Shown: one piece after another, positions 59,488 through 64,000 of the stretch
How the letters are laid out: the number at the start of each line of letters is the position of its first letter
Position numbering within the stretch: the stretch's first letter is position 1
Source of the DNA: Caryophanales bacterium UBA4694
Lineage (GTDB): Bacteria > Bacillota_I > Bacilli_A > RFN20 > CAG-288
NCBI GenBank assembly: GCA_002404835.1
Contig: DHKM01000027.1
Coordinates: 20,793 to 84,792 of the forward strand
Direction: 5' to 3'
Length of the DNA: 64,000 bases
Notes under the pieces: generated by a model
What the model saw: only the letters and a program-made list of their open reading frames with translations
Databases searched by the model: none
What the model was told of the DNA's origin: nothing
Translations under genes and position numbers: made by a program

Positions 59488-60930
59488 TTATTCAGCTTTA
59501 GCTTCTTCAGTCTTGGCTTCATCGGCTTTGACATCGTCTGCCTTTGCTTCTTCTTTCTTCTCTTCCTTTTCAGCGACCTTTTCTTCTTCCTTATATCCAT
59601 TGAGGATGAGAACTCTATCCTGGACTCTATGAGTCATAATCGAGGTGAAAATCTGATTAAGGTATCCATTGATCTGATTTCCGATCTGCTCTTCACTCAT
59701 CTTGGAAGAGCGGAGATATCCGGAATATCCTTTGACGAATTCATCGATACTGCTTCCTAAGACAGATTCAATATCCTTGTTCTGGACGGCAGGAAGCTTC
59801 TCGGCTTTGGCAATCTCGTCATAAACGAGGGAATTCTTGATTTCGGCAAGAACACCATCGGCAATTTCTTTGCGATATTCGTCTTTGCTCTTCTTGATGA
59901 GCTTCAGATATTCATCCAACGTGAGTCCCTGATTGAGGATGTTCTGTTCATCCTGCTTGATTCTGGAATCGACCTGAATATCGACAAACTTGTCGGAAAC
60001 AACAAATTCAGAATTGTTTCTGACCTGAAGAAGAAGATCATTGAGGATTTTGTTCAAGTACTCGGACTCAGCATCCTTGTTCAAATGGCTGACGACCTTG
60101 CTCTTGAGTTCGTTCAAATCCTTGGATGCATATTCACCACTCAAAGTGGTGGCAAAATCATCGTTGATTTCCGGGATTTCCTTGACCTTGACAGAATTCA
60201 AAGTGACCTTGAAAACAACCGGCTTGGAAGTAAGCGGAGCAGGATAATTGTCAGGCATGGTCAAAGAGACATCGAACTTGTCTCCAGCCTTATGGCCGAC
60301 GACCTGAGCTTCGAATCCAGGAACAAACTGATTGGAACCAAGGACCAAATCAAAGGACTTGGCACTGCCGCCATCGAATTCCTTGCCATCCATCAGACCG
60401 ACAAAATCGATGTTTGCGGTATCGCCGTTTTCGGCTGCCTTATCCTTAGGAGCAAGTTCCGCTTCGTTTTCGGCAAGTCTCTTGAGTTCCTTCTCGACAT
60501 CGGCATCCGTGATTTCTCTCTTTTCGGCTTCGGACTTAAGACCTTTGTATTCACCCAACTTGCTGACAAAAGGTCTCAAAATATAGGAAACCAAAATCTC
60601 GGCACCATCGGCAGAGAACTTCTTGACAGAAACTTCCGGACGATAGTTTACGACCTTATTTCCCTTGAAATAATCGGAAAGGGCAGTATCTGCCTCGAAA
60701 TTCTTATCGTAGATTCTAAGAAGCTGATTGATGGTTTCATTGTTGATGGCTTCATTTCTAAGATACTTGGAAGCGACGCTGACTGGAGCTTTTCCTTTTC
60801 TATATCCTGGAACAGTGACATCAAGGCAAAGATGGTTGATGGCTTTGTCGACTGCCTTCTTGACGTCGTCTTTGCTATAGGAAGCAGTAACAAGAAGCTG
60901 TCCCTTTTCTTCTTTAATTGAATTTGTCAT
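59488..60930 (-). CDS. tig: Trigger factor
   Basis: Ribosome-bound chaperone, 480 residues from the ATG at 60930 (AAAGGAGAAAAAT upstream); an earlier ATG would extend through the promoter. The ribosome-binding N-domain has VPGYRKGKAPVSVASKYLR (family GFRxGKxP), the PPIase domain has NIDFVGLMDGKEFDGG and LGSNQFVPGFEAQVVGHKAGD, followed by the helical C-domain. The last ~35 residues are a low-complexity Glu/Lys/Ala tail, longer than usual. Its promoter carries a perfect inverted repeat. Confidence 0.95.
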   Translation of the reverse strand: MTNSIKEEKGQLLVTASYSKDDVKKAVDKAINHLCLDVTVPGYRKGKAPVSVASKYLRNEAINNETINQLLRIYDKNFEADTALSDYFKGNKVVNYRPEVSVKKFSADGAEILVSYILRPFVSKLGEYKGLKSEAEKREITDADVEKELKRLAENEAELAPKDKAAENGDTANIDFVGLMDGKEFDGGSAKSFDLVLGSNQFVPGFEAQVVGHKAGDKFDVSLTMPDNYPAPLTSKPVVFKVTLNSVKVKEIPEINDDFATTLSGEYASKDLNELKSKVVSHLNKDAESEYLNKILNDLLLQVRNNSEFVVSDKFVDIQVDSRIKQDEQNILNQGLTLDEYLKLIKKSKDEYRKEIADGVLAEIKNSLVYDEIAKAEKLPAVQNKDIESVLGSSIDEFVKGYSGYLRSSKMSEEQIGNQINGYLNQIFTSIMTHRVQDRVLILNGYKEEEKVAEKEEKKEEAKADDVKADEAKTEEAKAE

Positions 60931-60961
60931 ATTTTTCTCCTTAAAAAATGCAAGCTTTCTA

Positions 60962-60990
60962 ATTATAATGTGTTGAAAGTTCCGTTTCAA
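60962..60990 (-). promoter_or_regulatory. promoter of tig with overlapping inverted repeat
   Basis: Read leftward, TTGAAA (60985-60990), 17-bp spacer, TATAAT (60962-60967). The perfect repeat TGTTGAAA (60971-60978) / TTTCAACA (60985-60992) covers the -35 and most of the spacer. Confidence 0.8.
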
Positions 60991-61012
60991 CAAGTAAGTT
61001 TCATAAAAACAC

Positions 61013-61360
61013 CTAATTTAGGCGGAAAATGTCATATTTGAACGTCAAATAAGCACTATAGGCTTCCATCAGACACGAAAGTTTCTTTTCAAAGCAAAAC
61101 CGATAATAGTCACTCATCATAAGAAAATACAGTTTCTTTTCGCTTTCGTAGGGAATGGTTGAAACAGAAAGAGAAGTGAAAACCTTCGAGATAAGAAGGG
61201 CGAAAGAATCATCGATATCGCGGATTTTATTTGGATCATTGTGAGAAAGAAAGAAGATTTCAAGATCCTTTCCGAGATTGAAAAGAAATTCCTCGTTTTC
61301 ATGGAAATCAGGGCTTCCCTCTTTGGCCTTTCCCAAGTCCTTAGATACATCGATATCCAT
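61013..61360 (-). CDS. hypothetical protein coupled to glgP
   Basis: 115 residues, not recognised. Soluble, mostly helical in appearance, with KDLEIFFLSHNDPN and SDYYRFCFEKKLSC. Its ATG overlaps the glgP stop (TGATG), so it is probably translated by coupling. A link to glycogen metabolism is suggested only by position. The next downstream gene, tig, has its own promoter immediately after. Confidence 0.6.
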   Translation of the reverse strand: MDIDVSKDLGKAKEGSPDFHENEEFLFNLGKDLEIFFLSHNDPNKIRDIDDSFALLISKVFTSLSVSTIPYESEKKLYFLMMSDYYRFCFEKKLSCLMEAYSAYLTFKYDIFRLN

Positions 61361-63792
61361 CAGTGTATTTTCTCCAGATGCCAGATATCCCGATTATACT
61401 CATCAATGGTACGATCCGAAGAAAACCATCCGGATTTAGCAATATTGACCAAGCATTTTCTAGCAAAGTTCCGGCGGTCAAGATAGAGCTGTTCCACTTT
61501 CTTTGAAGCGCTGAGATAATCATCGAAATCCTTCAAAACCATGAATTCGTCATTACGATACATGATTTCATCATAAATCATTCTGAACTGTTCATGATCC
61601 TCGCTGAAGGTACCATCAACCAAAGACTCCATGACAGCCTGAACACGTTTGTCCTGATAATAGACATCCCAGGGATTATAAGAATTTTCGAACTTGATTT
61701 TCTGCACTTCGTCGTTCTTCAATCCAAAGATGACAATGTTGTCTTTACCAACAAGTTGTGATATCTCGACATTGGCACCGTCCAAAGTGCCAAGTGTCAA
61801 TGCACCGTTCATCATGAACTTCATATTGGAAGTACCACTGGCTTCTTTTCCGGCAAGGGAAATCTGCTCACTGACATCGCTGGCAGGAATGATGACCTGA
61901 GCTTTGCTGACGTCATAGTTTTCGATGAAAACCACTCTCATATACTTGCGGATTTCCTCGTCCGATTCGATAACCCTGCTGACAGCAAGAATCAATTCGA
62001 TGATCTTCTTTGCCAAGGTATAACTAGGTGCTGCTTTGGCTCCAAAGATATAAACATGCGGATAGATTCTGAAATTGGGGTCGGCCTTCATCCTTTGATA
62101 GAGATGGATGATGCGGAACACATTGAGAAGCTGTCTCTTATAAGCGTGAAGTCTCTTTATCTGGACATCATAGATAGCATCCTTGGGAAGATCGATTCCG
62201 GCATTTTCCTTGACCAAACGAATCAAGGCATCCTTATTCTGGTATTTGATTTCATTGAGTTTATCGAAAACTTCCCCATTATCCGGAGAATCGAATTTCA
62301 TCAAATCATTCAGCAGTTGCGGTTTCCGTATAAAATCTTTTCCAATCAATTGTTCCAAATAAGCGGAAAGATTCGGATTAGAGACAAGAAGGAATCTTCT
62401 ATGTGAGATACCGTTGGTCTTGTTGTTGAACTTAGTAGGATAAAGCTTATATAAATCCTTGAACGTCATGGACTTGAGAATTTCCGTATGCAAATTGGCA
62501 ACGCCGTTGACGCTGTAAGCAACATGGATAGCCAACTGACACATATTGACGTTTCCATCCTTGATGATGAGAGAATTCTGAATAGAATGCTCATACATCG
62601 GAGGATTCATCTCTCTCATTTTTACCAAAACACGGCGGTTGATTTCTTCAATAATCATATAGACTCTCGGAGCAACCGAAGCGATGTACCTACAAGGCCA
62701 TTTTTCCAGGGCTTCCGGCATAACCGTATGATTTGTGAAAGCAAAACATTTGGAAACAATATCGAAAGCTTCATCCCAACCATAATCGTGTTCATCCATA
62801 AGCAGTCTCATCAGTTCAGGAATCGACATGATCGGATGAGTATCATTGAGTTGGAAATTATAGTGTTCATAAAGATGATCCAACGTTCCGAACTGCCTTA
62901 GTTCATTCTTAACTGCGGTCTGCATACCAGCAGAAACAAGGAAATACTGTTGACGAAGGCGCAGAAGTTTCCCTTCTTCAGTAGAATCATCCGGATAAAG
63001 ACCATGGGTAATTTCACGGATAAAAGAAAGATAGTGCATGAAATCAACGGCAGGTGGAAGTGTATCCAAACTAGGTTCGGCATACCAAAGTCGCAAAGTA
63101 TTGGTTACATGGTTTCCATAACCGATCAAAGGAACATCATAAGGGACGGCAAGAACAGAGTAAGCATTGGAAGTCTTCCATCTGATTTCCCCATCTTCCC
63201 CCTTGTAGGTTTCCGGATTTCCATAAAATTTTACCGTAACTGCCTCTCCCGGTTTGCGGATTTCCCATGGATAGCCATTCATCAACCATGTATCAGGATA
63301 TTCTTCCTGTCTTCCATTGCGGATTTTCTGACGGAAGAAGCCATATTCATAACGAATCGTATTTCCGTGGACAGGGAGAGCAAGGGAGGCTGCAGAGTCC
63401 ATAAAACAGGCAGCAAGTCTACCCAAACCGCCGTTTCCAAGACCGGCATCCGGTTCAACTTCGCTCAGTTTTTCATAATCAATGCCAAGTTCTGATAAAG
63501 ACTGCTTGACATCGTCGAGAATCTGCATATTGTAAAGATTCGTGGTAAGCAGTTTTCCCATAAGAAATTCCATGGAAAAATAGATCAACTGCTTCTTTCC
63601 GTCTTTTTTGATTTCGGATTTGCATCTCTTGGCATCGATATTTGCATAATCACGTATAGTGGTTCCCAAAATATCATACAAAGCAATCAAATCAAGATCA
63701 GACGGATCCTTTCCATATTTCTCGATGCAGCGTTTGGAGAAATCATCTTTGAAGTATTCTCGGAATTCATTTCCTGGTTTTATTTCAATCAT
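61360..63792 (-). CDS. glgP: Glycogen/alpha-glucan phosphorylase
   Basis: Releases glucose-1-phosphate from glycogen or maltodextrin using PLP; 810 residues from the ATG at 63792 (GAGGT upstream). A 27-codon upstream extension runs into glgB and is rejected. Markers: YFSMEFLMGKLL, DAGLGNGGLGRLAACF, QLNDTHPIMSIPELMR, NGISHRRFL, and the PLP site EASGTSNMKFMMNGALTLGT with its lysine. It follows glgB by 25 nt, forming a glycogen unit. Confidence 0.96.
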   Translation of the reverse strand: MIEIKPGNEFREYFKDDFSKRCIEKYGKDPSDLDLIALYDILGTTIRDYANIDAKRCKSEIKKDGKKQLIYFSMEFLMGKLLTTNLYNMQILDDVKQSLSELGIDYEKLSEVEPDAGLGNGGLGRLAACFMDSAASLALPVHGNTIRYEYGFFRQKIRNGRQEEYPDTWLMNGYPWEIRKPGEAVTVKFYGNPETYKGEDGEIRWKTSNAYSVLAVPYDVPLIGYGNHVTNTLRLWYAEPSLDTLPPAVDFMHYLSFIREITHGLYPDDSTEEGKLLRLRQQYFLVSAGMQTAVKNELRQFGTLDHLYEHYNFQLNDTHPIMSIPELMRLLMDEHDYGWDEAFDIVSKCFAFTNHTVMPEALEKWPCRYIASVAPRVYMIIEEINRRVLVKMREMNPPMYEHSIQNSLIIKDGNVNMCQLAIHVAYSVNGVANLHTEILKSMTFKDLYKLYPTKFNNKTNGISHRRFLLVSNPNLSAYLEQLIGKDFIRKPQLLNDLMKFDSPDNGEVFDKLNEIKYQNKDALIRLVKENAGIDLPKDAIYDVQIKRLHAYKRQLLNVFRIIHLYQRMKADPNFRIYPHVYIFGAKAAPSYTLAKKIIELILAVSRVIESDEEIRKYMRVVFIENYDVSKAQVIIPASDVSEQISLAGKEASGTSNMKFMMNGALTLGTLDGANVEISQLVGKDNIVIFGLKNDEVQKIKFENSYNPWDVYYQDKRVQAVMESLVDGTFSEDHEQFRMIYDEIMYRNDEFMVLKDFDDYLSASKKVEQLYLDRRNFARKCLVNIAKSGWFSSDRTIDEYNRDIWHLEKIH

Positions 63793-63817
63793 TTGGTTTA
63801 CCTCATTTATGTTCGAA

Positions 63818-64000
63818 TCAGACTTTAGGAATATACAATTTGTCGGGCTCTTTTGCAAGATAAGGAAGCTCATCCCTGTTAAGATTTACCTTCTTATGGC
63901 AAAGATAGATTCCACCGAAACTCGGTAATTTGACAGTAACCTTGTATTTTTGGTTATGACATCCGGCGCCGGAAGTCTTCAAAGGCTCCTTATTGAATTG
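63818..64000 (-). CDS. glgB: 1,4-alpha-glucan branching enzyme, C-terminal fragment
   Basis: Only the last 60 codons are in the window. The visible end has a short beta-rich domain with KYKVTVKLPSFGGIYLCHKK, which resembles the extreme C-terminus of GlgB (SLxLTLPPLAxxWL) and related family 13 enzymes. The place just before glgP supports glycogen branching enzyme. A different GH13 enzyme cannot be excluded from so short a piece. Confidence 0.6.
   Translation of the reverse strand, partial: QFNKEPLKTSGAGCHNQKYKVTVKLPSFGGIYLCHKKVNLNRDELPYLAKEPDKLYIPKV

Noticed and set aside
63811..63820. GTTCGAATC, resembling a tRNA T-loop
   Set aside because: No cloverleaf can be built around it; it is the glgB-glgP junction.

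Overview
This window is a gene-dense bacterial chromosome segment of low to moderate GC. It is most like a genome-reduced member of the Bacillota (class Bacilli, in the broad neighbourhood of the Erysipelotrichia and the gut lineages next to the Mollicutes). The grounds are the gene order (era-recO-glyS-dnaG-rpoD-trmK-nif3; rplU-prp-rpmA with a processed L27; mraZ-rsmH-ftsL; B. subtilis-type dnaB/dnaI loaders; YneF; a bifunctional Rel), together with canonical promoters, strong AGGAGG ribosome binding sites and short intergenic gaps. TGA is used as a stop and Trp is TGG, so the code is the standard one and not that of Mycoplasma. The exact lineage cannot be read from the window. No tRNA, rRNA, CRISPR array, IS element or prophage is visible.

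Layout. 1-3000: parE-parC (topoisomerase IV), divergent from plsY. 3834-4199 is a gene-free stretch with two terminators. 4200-5273: yneF, efp, rpmG. 5443-6483: ispG. 6490-13808: a DEAD-box-like helicase, aspS, hisS, rel, apt. 13928-14788: ispH. 14757-28320 is one long leftward run: dnaB, dnaI, a C39-peptidase/membrane protein, a ybeY-cdd fusion, era, recO, glyS, dnaG, rpoD, trmK, nif3 and a second sigma-70 factor. 28520-32868 (rightward): pyk, a ROK kinase, thrS. 32993-34611: mraZ-rsmH-ftsL. 34844-47141 (leftward): secDF, recJ, a small unknown, ftsQ, ftsA, ftsZ, pheS, pheT, a DUF177-like gene. 47278-51222: rplU-prp-rpmA, obgE, ruvA, ruvB. 51407-56239: a T-box-controlled valS, a double-glycine-leader peptide, radC, then a Sel1-repeat gene. 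56305-60930: tig, CIRCE-controlled lon, engB. 61013-64000: glgB (partial), glgP and a coupled unknown gene.

How it fits together. Most genes are housekeeping: replication initiation and priming, transcription initiation, ribosome maturation, aminoacylation, cell division, Holliday-junction branch migration and glycogen breakdown. IspG and IspH indicate the MEP isoprenoid route. The dcw region has lost all mur/mraY/pbp genes, leaving only division genes next to pheST. Several core proteins look eroded: DnaI without a P-loop, DnaG missing a canonical zinc ligand, SecD without the VDAN aspartate, a helicase with DEGD, and FtsA without a visible membrane-targeting helix.

The most unusual material is (i) a 61-residue peptide with a textbook double-glycine leader, translationally coupled to radC behind valS, and (ii) a C39 peptidase joined to an ABC-exporter-like membrane domain but without an ATPase, sitting in the replication/translation operon with its Shine-Dalgarno locked in a 10-bp hairpin. 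They may form a minimal peptide maturation/export system. A recurring architecture in which a hairpin's 3' arm is also the ribosome binding site, directly followed by a short T-run and ATG, occurs at three loci (26059, 42663, 56064).
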